Shown one piece after another: positions 51,301-63,300 of a stretch of DNA of 64,000 nucleotides. Positions within the stretch are counted from its first letter, which is position 1. The number at the start of each line of letters is the position of its first letter. Location: positions 1-64,000 of the forward strand of contig JAKJHU010000616.1 of the NCBI GenBank assembly GCA_022316685.1, given 5' to 3'. The notes below the pieces were generated by a model. The model had not been told where the DNA came from and did no database searches. It worked only from the letters and a program-made list of their open reading frames with translations. The DNA is from Progne subis subis. Lineage: Eukaryota; Chordata; Aves; Passeriformes; Hirundinidae. The translations under genes were made by a program, and so were the position numbers.

Positions 51301-54300
51301 ACCTCTCCCGAATTTCAGCAGGAGCTGTGAATCATCCAGTGAGTCCTAATTAAATGGAAACCCAGCTCTCTACTGGGGCCGTGGAATTCGGCTGCTGGAG
51401 GAACTCGTCGGGATGAACCCTCAAACAGATCCAGCTTTTACAGCTCTTTTCCTTAAAAAAGACACAGTTGGAGGAATCTTTGAAGACAGTGATGGGCAGG
51501 AGTTGGAAGGGCTCTGAAAGATCATCCAGTGCCACCCCCTGCCATGGACAGGGACACTTTCCACTATCCCACGGTGCTCCAAGCCCTGTCCAGCCTGGCC
51601 TTGGACACTTCCAGGGATGTGTGATCCCTTTTCTTGTTGAAAACTGGGATTTCTGCCAGAGTTGGGTGCCTTCCCTATTTAATTTTGGGAAGCGGATGGC
51701 AGTGAAGGCCTCCTGGGTGGTGCTTTTTAGTTTAGTTTCTTGGAATGGCTCCTCTTACCTTTCATTTATTGGCTTTATATAAAACTCAGCCTTATTCTCC
51801 TCTCTTCCCTCTGGAAAATTCTCACAGCAAGTGTTAGAACTAGAGGGAAATAAAATCTATATTTAATACAATATCTGAACTCCTGATTCCTTAACACCTT
51901 TTAAATTAGCATGTGGGAAATCCCCCTCTCCTGTGCCCCAATCTGTGTCCCCACTACAGATTTTCCCTTTAATTCCTTAACTTTCCTCCCCTCTTTTTTT
52001 CAGCCAGGGTTTATTCGTTTCCTAAGTGGGAATTGCTGCGAGACACAATTATTCCTGGAAACACCCCAAATCTGTCAAAACTTTGCCTGAGCCCTGGAGA
52101 GCAGCTTAATTTTGGACCAGAGTTAGACATGATTAAGCAAAGCTGCTTGTGCTCAGCTCATTATTTGGTCTGGGCAAATAATATCTTTCACTTTTGCTGT
52201 AGGAAAAATGTTTCTTACCTCGGGGGTGGGTTTTTTTGGGTTTTTTTTTTTTGCAGTGTCAGATTCACTGCTGGGAACAAGAAGAAAATATGCTGAGTCC
52301 TAATTAGGTGTTCCCCTGGCTCCTTTTCCATCCTAAAATCCGTAAAAAGTCTGTGGGAACAGGTGGGAGGTGGAGGTCACAGATTTGTTTGGGTTTGCTT
52401 CGGTCACTTTTCAGCCAAGACTTTGATTTCTGTTGTCCAAGAATATTCCTGGTTAGGTTTTCCTTGGCTGAATCCATCTTTTTGTCTATTCCAGTTGAGA
52501 CCTGAGCTGGAATTGTCCTCCCTGCTTTTATTTCCGTCGGTTTTTTGGGGTGGGCAGGCGGAGGGATTCCTTTTGGGAATGGCTGCATCTGCCTGTAGGA
52601 TCCCAGATGGATTCCCTGCTCCTGCTCAGTGCAAACACCTTTATTTAGGAGCAGACTTTCCCTGTTCTGTCAGACCTGTGTCACTTAAAGTTTAGCAACA
52701 AAGTCTTCTTGAGATCCAAGGAACAAAAAGGGGAAGTCACTGGGAGGCTTTTGTAGGAGGGAAAGCAAATCCTTTTTTTTTTTCCCTCTCCTCTCTATTG
52801 GCCAGCTTTAAATACAAACATTTGGGATTTTTTTTTTTTTTTTTTCCCCCTGAGCGAAATTTACCAAACAGAATGAAAAAAAAGAGGGATTTTACCAAAT
52901 ACCTCAGAAACAGCTGTTGTGGAGGGATTGCCACGCTGGCCAGGGTTGAGATGGTGACACACAGATCGTCCCTTTCCCAGCATTTCCTCCTGCTGCAGAG
53001 GCACTTCCCTGTGGACTCGCTTTGGAATCCTCAGGGAGCTCTTGTGGTGCTCCAGCAGCTCTCCTGTTAGAGGGTAGAAATGAGACACAGACTTCTTGTT
53101 CATCACAGCATGAGAAGGGTCCTGGGTTATTCCTCTTCACAGCTCAGCCATCATGAGAAGGGTCCTGGGTTATTCCTCTTCACAGCTCAGCCATCCTGAC
53201 CCCAGCCATTCCTTGACTCTGCCTGCAGCAAGCTCCTGCTGTGGGTTTCCCTTCCAGCTTCTCTCTGCAGGGATTATTTTACAGACTCTGAATGCAGGCT
53301 TTTACCTAATGTCTTGGTTTAAGGCAAATTTGGGGGAAAAAAAAAAACCCAAATCCAACACAGACAGAACAGACGATTAGAGATACAAGCGTCATAAAGT
53401 CACCCTAGGACACCCAGCTAGACTGTGACTGCAGGGATTAAATTGGAAACTTTGAATTCAGGCTTTTACCCGGCTAGACTGTGACTGCAGAGATTGGTTT
53501 GCAGATTCTGACTCCAGATGTAAATTTGCAGCCTCTGATTGCAGGCTTTTACCTGACTAGACTATGCAGGGATTAGTTTAGAGCCTCTGAATTCAGGCTT
53601 TCACCTAGCTAGTTTGGAGACTCTGAATTCAGGTTTTTTACCCAGCTAGACTGTGACTGCAGGGATTGGTTTAGAGACTCTGAATTCAAGCTTTCACCTA
53701 GCTAGACTGTGACTGCAGGGATTAGTTTAGAGACTCTGAATTCAAGCTTTTATCCAGTTAGACTGTGACTGCAGGGATTGGTTTGGAGACTCTGAATTCA
53801 GGTTTTTACCCAGCTAGACTGTGACTGCAGGGTTTAGTTTGGAGACTCTGAATTCAGGCTTTTACCCAGCTAGACTGTGACTGCAGGGATTGGTTTGGAG
53901 ACTCTGAATTCAGGTTTTTACCCGGCTAGTCTGTGACTGCAGGGATTAATTTGCAGACTCTGACTGCAGGGTATTTCCTGCTAAACTCTGACTGCAGGGA
54001 TTAGTTTGGAGACTGTGACTGCAGACTTTTACCTAGCTGGACTATGGCTGCCGGGATTGTTTTGGAGACTTTGAATTCAGGCTTTTTCCTGGCTAGACTA
54101 TGGCTGTAAGTATTAGTTTGGAGACTCTGAATTCAGGCTTTTACCTGGCTAGACTGTGACTGCAGGGATTAATTTGCAGATTCTGAATTCAGGCTTTTAC
54201 CTGGCTATACTATGACTGCAGGGATTAATTTGCAGATTCTGAATTCAGGCTTTTACCTAGCTAGACTGTGACTGCAGGGATTAGTTTGGAGACACTGAAT

Positions 54301-57300
54301 TCAGGCTTTTACCCGGCTAGACTGTGACTGCAGGGATTAGTTTGCAGATTCTGACTCCAGATGTAAATTTGCAGCCTCTGATTGCAGGCTTTTACCTGAC
54401 TAGACTATGCAGGGATTAGTTTAGAGCCTCTGAATTCAGGCTTTCACCTAGCTAGACTGTGACTGCAGGGATTGGTTTGGAGACTCTGAATTCAGGTTTT
54501 TTACCCAGCTAGACTGTGACTGCAGGGATTAGTTTAGAGACTCTGAATTCAAGCTTTTATCCAGTTAGACTGTGACTGCAGGGATTGGTTTTGGAGAGTC
54601 TGAATTCAGGTTTTTACCTGGCTAGTCTGTGACTGCAGGGATTAAATTAGAAACTTTGAATTCAGGTTTTTACCTAGCTAGACTGTGACTGCAGGGATTA
54701 AAATTGGAAACTTTGAATTCCGGCTTTTACTTAGCTAGACTGTGAATGCAGGGATTGGTTTGGAGACTCTGAATCCAGGCTTTTACCCAGCTAGACTGTG
54801 ACTGCAGGGATTAGTTTGCAGATTCTGACTCCAGATGTAAATTTGCAGCCTCTGATTGCAGGCTTTTACCTGACTAGACTATGCAGGGATTAGTTTAGAG
54901 CCTCTGAATTCAGGCTTTTGCCCAGCTAGACTGTGACTGCAGGGATTGGTTTGGAGACTCTGAATTCAGGTTTTTACCTGGCTAGTCTGTGACTGCAGGG
55001 ATTAAATTGGAAACTTTGAATTCAGGCTTTTACCCAGCTAGTCTGTGACTGCAGGGATTAAATTGGAAACTTTGAATTCAGGCTCTCACCTAGCTAGACT
55101 GTGACTGCAGGGATTGGTTTGGAGACTCTGAATTTAGGTTTTTACCCGGCTAGACTGTGACTGCAGAGATTAAATTGGAAACTTTGAATCCAGGCTTTTA
55201 CCCAGCTAGACTGTGACTGCAGGGATTAATTTGCAGACTCGGACTGCAGAGTATTTCCTGCTAAACTCTGACTGTAGGGATTAGTTTGCAGACTGTGACT
55301 GCAGGTATAAATTTGCAGACTCTGACTGCAGGGTTTTACCTAGCTAGACTATGGCTGCAGAGATTGTTTTGGAGACTCTGAATTCAGGCTTTTACCTGGC
55401 TGTACTGTGACTGCAGGGATTAATTTGCAGATTCTGAATTCAGGCTTTTACCTGGCTGGACTGTGACTGCAGGGATTAATTTGCAGATTCTGAATTCAGG
55501 CTTTTACCTGGCTGTACTGTGACTGCAGGGATTAATTTGCAGATTCTGAATTCAGGCTTTTACCTGGCTGGACTGTGACTGCAGGGATTAATTTGCAGAT
55601 TCTGAATTCAGGTTTTTACCTGGCTAGACTGTGACTGCAGGGATTAATTCAGAAACTTTGAATTCAGGCTTTTACCCAGCCAGACTGTGACTGCAGGCTC
55701 CAACACCAGGCTCTGACTGCACACCCAGACTGACCTCAGAGCAGTGAGTCTCTCTCCCCAGGACCCTTCTTCATCATCCTCTCCTTCTCTCTTCCTCAAG
55801 GTTCCTCCTCCTACCCCCCTCCCTTTTATCACACTTATCTTTACTGGATGCAGCTGTGACTCCTCAGGGGCCGGGCTGTATTAGGTAATTAACACAGCTG
55901 TCACCTGCATTCCCTTCTCCTACACTGTGGAGCGTTGCATTGCAATTTCCACACCCAAGCACGTGAGGAAAAGAGTTCCATTCTATCCATTCTACCTCTG
56001 AGCATACGAGGAAGATGAGCTAGAAAGTTCTGTGCCCTTCCTCGCGTGGCTGGCTCGGTTCCAGCGCAGGGGCACCTGTTGCATTTCCAAACCTGTGGCT
56101 GTTTTCATTGAGCAGCAATCCAAATTATCCCTCTCTCAGCACTGTAAACTTCAGGACGAGCTCAGAGTTGTTTCTGTGCCCTGTGCACGGCTTTTGTTCC
56201 TTTGTTTTTGTATAATTTGTTATTTTTCTTAAAACCTCTGTTTTACAAGACATACCTGAAGAGTCGTCTTGCAGATATTCTTAAGCCATTTCTGAGCAGT
56301 TGCAGGCCAGCCCTCAGAGCTTGATGCTTCTTTTTGGGTGTAGTGGTTTTACGTTTGCTGAATTCTGTTTACTAAATTTAGCGTAGTGGTCTTAGTGTTT
56401 ACTCCTTTCTTTCTGTGGAAGAGGATCAGGAGAAGCAAAGCGGGCTTGAGCTTAAAAATAAACTCATAGTTTTATTAACGCGCACTAAAAGAATGGAAAA
56501 GAAAGAAAAAAGTTGAAGAAAAAAACCCCTAAACTTTAAAATGCTCTTCGCTCCCCTTACGAACTGTTAAACTTTCTTACAAACAACAGAGAGAGACACA
56601 ATCTGTGATTTTCACTATTTAAACATATTTTTTCATGATTTTAGGAGAGGAGTTTCTCTAGAGTCCTACAGAGACATTTGCCACAAGACAAAAACGTTCT
56701 GACGGCTCCCGGTGTCACAGATCTGCAGCTCCTGGGGTTTTTTGCAGATTGTGTCTGGTGGCTCCTGATGTCACAAATCTGCAGCTCCTGGGGTTTTTTG
56801 CAGGTTTTCTCTGGTGGCTCCCAGTGTCACAAATCTGCAGCTCCTGGGGTTTTTTGTAGATTGTGTCTGGTGGCTCCTGATGTCACAAATCTGCAGCTCC
56901 TGGGGTTTTTTGCAGGTTTTCTCTGGTGGCTCCCAGTGTCACAAATCTGCAGCTCCTGGGGTTTTTTGCAGATTGTGTCGGGTGGCTCCCGGTGTCACAA
57001 ATCTGCAGCTCCTCGGGTTTTTTGCAGATTGTGTCTGGTGGCTCCTGATGTCACAAATCTGCAGCTCCTGGGGTTTTTTGCAGGTCTTTTCTGGTGGCTT
57101 CCAGTGTCACAAATCTGCAGCTCCTCGGGTTTTTTGCAGGTTTTTTCTCTGGCGGCTCCTGATGTCACAGATCTGCAGCTCCTGGGGTTTTTTTGCAGAT
57201 TGTGCAGCCCCAGCCATCAGCAGCCTTTCTCCTGGCTGCTCGTGGCCCTCTCAGCTGTGGGGAACCGTTTAAGGATGATTCTCCCAGTACAAAATGAGGA

Positions 57301-60300
57301 TTCTCTTCTTCTGTCTCTAAAATTGTCTCTGTATCAAAACAGAGATCTCCTTTTACCCCAGGAGCTGATGGCTTCGAATCACTTTCTTAAATCACCTTTG
57401 TCTCAAAACAGAGATCTCCTTTTACCCCAGGAGCTGATGGCTTCAAATCACTTTCTAAAATCACCTTTGTCTCAAAGGCTGAGATCTCCTCTTACCCCAG
57501 GAGCCAAGGGGCTTCGAATCACTTTCTAAAATCACCTTTGTCTCAAAACAGAGATCTCCTTTTACTCCAGGAGCTGATGGCTTCAAATCAGTTTCTGAAA
57601 TCATTCTTGTCTCAAAGGCTGAGATCTCCTCTTACCCCAGGAGCTGAGGGGCTTTGATTCACTTTTCTCTCTAAAATCACGTTTGTCTCAAAGGCTGAGA
57701 TCTCCTTTTTACCCCAGGAGCCGAGGGGCTTCAAATCACTTTTTAAAATCCTCTTTGTCTCAAAGGCTGAGATCTTTTTACCCCAAGAGCTGAGGGCTTC
57801 AAATCACTTTTCTCTCTAAAATAATTTTTGTCTCAAAGGCTGAGATCTCCTTTTTACCCCAGGAGCCAAGGGGCTTCAAATCACTTTTTAAAATCCTCTT
57901 TGTCTCAGAGGCTGAGATCTTTTACCAGGGCTCTGGGGAGGTTTTGAAAGCGGTTGAAGTTAAGCTGCAGCCTCTGTGGAGCTGATCGAGCTTGGGGCCA
58001 GCTCCCCCAAAGAAGGGGAGCGACAGGCCCAGGTGGCCGACAGGACATCCCGACTCGATGTTTCCTGGCTAAGAAGTAAAAGACCAACCTGAACAAAATC
58101 AAGATTTATCCGAGCACTTCCCAAAGCAGACGCCAATATCCAAAACGAGCCCTCCAGCAGGTCCTTTCCAAAACGATTCCTTCCTCTTGACGGCGCAAAC
58201 GCTCCACGTTCCTCCCGGACTAAAAACCCAACCGTGGCTGTGACGGTGGGGCCGGTTCCACGCTGGCCTCACCTGAGGTTGCACCAGTGGAGCTTTTTCT
58301 CCTCCTCTCGCAGGCCACAGGTGCCCCCCGGCCAGGAGCGGCCATCGCTGCGTGGCCGACAGTTCCAACCTCTACGTCTTCGGAGGCTACAACCCCGACT
58401 ACGATGAGTCCGGAGGGCCGGAGAACGAGGACTACCCCCTCTTCAGGGAGCTCTGGAGGTACAACTTCGCCACAGACACCTGCACCAGATGGGCACCGAA
58501 GGCTACATGCCCAGGGAGCTGGCCTCCATGTCACGTACGTATGGACACGCGTCTCCTCGTCCGCTCGCTGCTGGAGCTGTTTTATTTAATCCTGGCTGTT
58601 TTAATCCAAGAGAGAGCAAGGAAATTCTGTTTTTCCAAGCAGGCCCCCGAGGTTAGGTTGGGCTTGTGAGTTTTCTTTTCCCTTCTCGCTCGGTTGAGCG
58701 AAAGGAAAGGGAAAAAATAAACGGGGAAAGCGGGAGGTGTTTTCCAGGTGTTTACCTTGCTGTGCTCTCAGCAGGAAGGGGCTTCGTGCAGACATCTCGA
58801 AGCATCCAAAAATAGCTGGTTTTGTTCACTTCTCAAAGCAGGCCTCCGGTTACCATGGTTTTCATTGAGATCCTTTCTCTTTTAGAGTCTCTCAAAAGCC
58901 GTCAGTGCACGGGGTGGATTGTAGGGAATGCGAACAGCGCCGAGCGCCGCTGTGGAATGGAAACGTGGAATGGTTTGGTGTCTGCAGAGCAGGGAAACGT
59001 GGAATGGTTTGGTGTCTCCAGAGGGAAACATGGAATGGTTTGGTGTCTGCAGAGCAAAAAAACATGGAATGGTTTGGTGTCTGCAGAGCAGGGAAAGGTG
59101 GAATGGTTTGGTGTCTCCAGAGCAGGGAAACATGGAATGGTTTGGTGTCTGCAGAGCAGGGAAAGGTGGAATGGTTTGGTGTCTCCAGAGCAAGGAAACA
59201 TGGAATGGTTTGGTGTCTGCAGAGCAGGGAAACGTGGAATGGTTTGGTGTCTGCAGAGCAGGGAAACGTGGAATGGTTTGGTGTCTCCAGAGCAGGGAAA
59301 CATGGAATGGTTTGGTGTCTGCAGAGCAGGGAAACGTGGAATGGTTTGGTGTCTGCAGAGCAGGGAAACGTGGAATGGTTTGGTGTCTCCAGAGCAGGGA
59401 ACGTGGAATGGTTTGGTGTCTCCAGAGCAGGGAAACGTGGAATGGTTTGGTGTCTCCAGAGCAGGGAAACGTGGAATGGTTTGGTGTCTCCAAGGCAGGG
59501 AAACGTGGAATGGTTTGGTGTCTGCAGAGCAGGGAAACATGGAATGGTTTGGTGTCACCAGGGCAGGGAAAGGTGGAATGGTTTGGTGTCTCCAGAGCAA
59601 GGAGACGTGGAATGGTTTGGTGTCTCCATAGTAAGGAAACATGGAATGGTTTGGTGTCTGCAGAGCAAGGAAACATGGAATGGTTTGGTGTCTCCAGAGC
59701 AAGCTGGCATCTCCAGAGCAGGGAAATATGGAATGGTTTGGTGTCTCCAGAGCAGGGGAACATGGAATGGTTTGGTGTCTCCCGAACGAGGAAACATGGA
59801 ATGGTTTGGGTTAGAAGGGAGCTTGAAGATCATCCAATTCCATGCCGTGGACACCTAGAGCAGCTTGCTCCAAGCCCAGTCCAACCTGGAAAGACCATTC
59901 TGTTCCGCTGCCCTCACAGCATCCCTGTTCTCCCTTTCTCTCTTCTCTCTCCCAGTCGTTTTACACGGCAACAACCTCCTGGTTTTTGGGGGCACCGGGA
60001 TCCCCTTTGGAGAGAGCAACGGGAACGACGTCCACGTGTGCAACGTCAAGTACAAGCGATGGGCTCTGCTCAGCTGCCGCGGCAAGAAACCCAACCGCAT
60101 CTACGGCCAGGTAGGGAGCACGAGGGGGCCCTGAGAGCACCAAAATCTCTCCCCTGCTCCTCACCGGGGTCGTTGTCCCTGCGTCGAAGCGCAAGGAAAA
60201 GCGGGCGTCCTCCGTAAAGAGACAAAGCGGCCTTCTTGGAGGTTTTGGAGGGGAGGAGGTTTCCTCCTGGTTAGGAAGGTCAGGATTTGTTCGCTAAACG

Positions 60301-63300
60301 CCTGATGCAGCTGAATGAGAAAAAAAAAATCTGATGTGAGGAGTAGCCCAAAAAGCTTTTGAAACCCAAGACTCTAAATGAAAGTGAAAAAAAGGTGATT
60401 TAAGGAGTGGTTCGTAGCCGAAACTTTCAAACCCCAAAACTCTAAATGAAAGTGAAAAAAAGGTGATTTAAGGAGTGGTTCATAGCCGAAACTTTCAAAC
60501 CCCAAAACTCTAAATGAAAATTCCTAGGGTTCCTTTATATTAGAATCACGCCTCTTAAGATTTTCCATAAAATGGATGAACGGGGTGGACAAAGAGATGC
60601 ATTCACCCTCGCAGCAGGACTGACCCTCTTTTGCTGGCGCGCCTCTGCTTTGGAAGAGCAGAAATTCCCTCTTTTCCAGCCCCAGGTGTCCCCAGTTCCT
60701 TTCTAACTGGTTTCTCTGCCAGGCCATGGCCATCATCAACGGCTGTCTCTACGTGTTTGGGGGCACGACCGGGTACATTTACAGCACTGACCTCCACAAG
60801 CTGGACCTCAACACCCGGGAGTGGATCCAGCTGAAGCCAAACAACATGTCCTGTGACATGCCAGAGGAGAGGTGAGCACCTGGGCAGCCCCAGGGAGATT
60901 TTTTTTTGGGGAGGCAGGAGAACGGGAAGCGTCGGGATCCCTTGCTCTGGTTGGCATTTCCAGCCTTTCTTTGCCTGGGAGTTGTTGTGGTGTTGGGAGG
61001 AAGGGTTTGGTGTCCAAAACAAGAATCCCTGAATGGTTTGGATTCACAGGAATCTTAAAATAAATCCAGTTCCATCCCCCCAGTTCCATACTTTCCACTA
61101 TCCCAGGTTGCTCCAAGCCCTGTCCAGCCTGGCCTTGGAGACTTCCAGGGGCTGGAATATTGATGGCTGTCCTGGTAATCAATAATCCTTTGCATTTAAT
61201 TATTTAATGATTGCCCTGCAATCAGAAAACGCCTTTCAGACTTCTGGGGTGCTGCTTGGAGGGCTCAGGAAAACTTCCACGTCTCCTGAATGCTCCCAGC
61301 CTGAGGGAGTGATGGAGCAAAGCCAGGCTCAGGAGTTTCTGCTCAAATCCCTGGAATTTGGTGATGAGTTCCAGAAGGTTTTTTTTGTTGTTGTTGTTGC
61401 TAATTGTGCTGCTTTGCACTTTTCAGGTACAGACATGAAATTGCTCACGATGGTCAACGGATTTATATCCTGGGAGGTGGGACTTCCTGGACAGCTTATT
61501 CCTTGGACAAGGTGAGGCATTTGGAACTCCGGACAGGAGATTTTCCACACTTCTTCATCTGGCTTTGCTTGGAGAACCTGGTAAAAAAAAAATATATATA
61601 AAAATTTTAAAAAAGATAATTGGGAGCAGATTGTTCTCCTGTTTCTGTAAAACCTGGATTTGCCACAGAATGTCCTGGTGATGAATCTCTGGTCACTTTA
61701 AATAGTGCTCTGCTTCCAAAAAAGTGAAGTCTGCAGCACTTAATGTGAATTTTATCTCTCCCTTGTCCCATTTTTCTCCCAACGTGCAGCAGGAGAAAAG
61801 TATTTCTAAGTCCTTCTGAGAACTCAAGGGTGTGGATTTTAATTGGTCCAGCTCTTTGAAAAAGACCTGCACCAATTAAATATTCTCTTCAGGGTTTTTT
61901 GGTGTTTTTTTTTCAGCCCTAGGGCTGAAATAGCAGAGCTGGGATGGAGCTTGGACGGTGATTTTTAGACCTGCTTAGTCACTGCCTGGGATCAGCTATT
62001 TTTGGCTTTACTCTTAATGAAGAAATGGGATTTATTTCTGATGGGTCAGAGCCCGTGGCTTCATCACCCTGGTGCTGCCAGAGCATCTCATGGCTCCTCT
62101 TTTCCCCTCCAGATCCACGCCTACAACCTGGAAACCAACACCTGGGAGGAGATCACCACAAAACCTCACGAGAAAGTCGGTGAGCTTGGAATTTCCCTTC
62201 TTTCCCTGTAAAAGCAGAGCGGCCAAGGTGCTTGAAAAGGAAGTTTTCTTGTTCAATGTGTGATTTAATGCTGAGTTGGAGATCCTGCCGGCGCTTCAGC
62301 ACTGAGGATTAACCCATCCAAGGGAATTTGGCAGCCTGGCTTCCCTCTCTCCTTGCTTGGGAAAGGTGACAGTGCCTGGATCTGCTCCCAGAGGATCCAG
62401 ATCATCCCTGCTCCCTTTGAGGCTGTGGGGAACCAAATTCCAGCAGTTTTCTTCCTTCCCTGGAGAGGAATTAGGAATCAAACCTAATTATAAAATTAGG
62501 CTTAAAATTATACCTCTTACACCTGGGATAGCAAGAAAGCAGAACCCCTTAAAGACTTAACTCCGTGATTAAATGTTGAGACAAAATCACCACTTGCACA
62601 AGCACTTGAAAACAATTATTGCTCATCCATAAATTTAAATTTATTCTCTCCAGGCTTCCCAGCAGCCAGAAGATGCCACAGCTGTGTCCAGATAAAAAAT
62701 GGTAAGACTTACCTCTGGAAAAATCCATGTATCTTGTACAACCAAGCAGGGGAGAGTTGGAGGGAGCTGCAGGGAACCCGTGGCTTTTCTGGAAGAGGAC
62801 TTTTTTTTCCTCCCTAACAGGATTTAAGCTGCCCAGCTGGCACCGCTCTTTCTTCTGCACTGAAAAAAAAAACCTGTCACAATCTTGATCCCTCTTTTCC
62901 AAACCCTTCAGGGCAGTGGCTGAGTGCTCTCTGTTGAAGGGTGGAGGGAAATGCTGGATTGTATTTCCTAGGAGTGTTGATTGTGCCAAAAAAAAAAAAA
63001 AAAGTAAAGCAGGAGCTGGGAGATGTTTCCAGTCCGCCAGCAGGGTTTGGCAGCCTCTGAGTTGAGAGCTTGGGCAAAGCTGGGAGCAAGGCAGGAGGAC
63101 TGGGAGCTGGGACTGTTCCCTGTGGGTTTAAAATCCCTGGAATCTGCTCAAACCCAGATCTCTGAGAACTCAGCTTGGTTAGGAAAAGAGGGAATGCTCT
63201 CCTGCTTCCAGGGGCGTTGAGCCCTGAGTCTGGTGGGGTTGGGATTGTGGGCAGGGAGGAATTCTGCCCCTCTCAGGTGAGACCCCAGCTGCAGAGCTGC

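Larger units (their letters stand above)
45387..58313 (+). other. KLHDC10: KLHDC10 first intron interval (exons 1 to 3), 12.9 kb
   Basis: The interval should contain human exon 2 (KKIRWDPVRRRFIQSC-type sequence), which I could not find on the plus strand. It holds CR1 fragments at 47.8-51.6 kb, a 44-bp direct duplication at 53.1 kb and three long tandem arrays at 53.27-57.92 kb. The stretches 46.1-47.8, 51.65-53.1 and 55.7-56.65 kb show no gene; the last may contain LTR debris. Confidence 0.75.

Noticed and set aside
56678..57529. 283-codon frame with repeated SQICSSWGFLQ
   Set aside because: It reads through two tandem arrays in KLHDC10 intron 1 and has no similarity to a known protein.
58822..60217. 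Open frames up to 429 codons with repeated NVEWFGV / GMVWCLQ
   Set aside because: These are products of the 34-bp array in a KLHDC10 intron. The largest merely reads through KLHDC10 exon 4 in a wrong frame.
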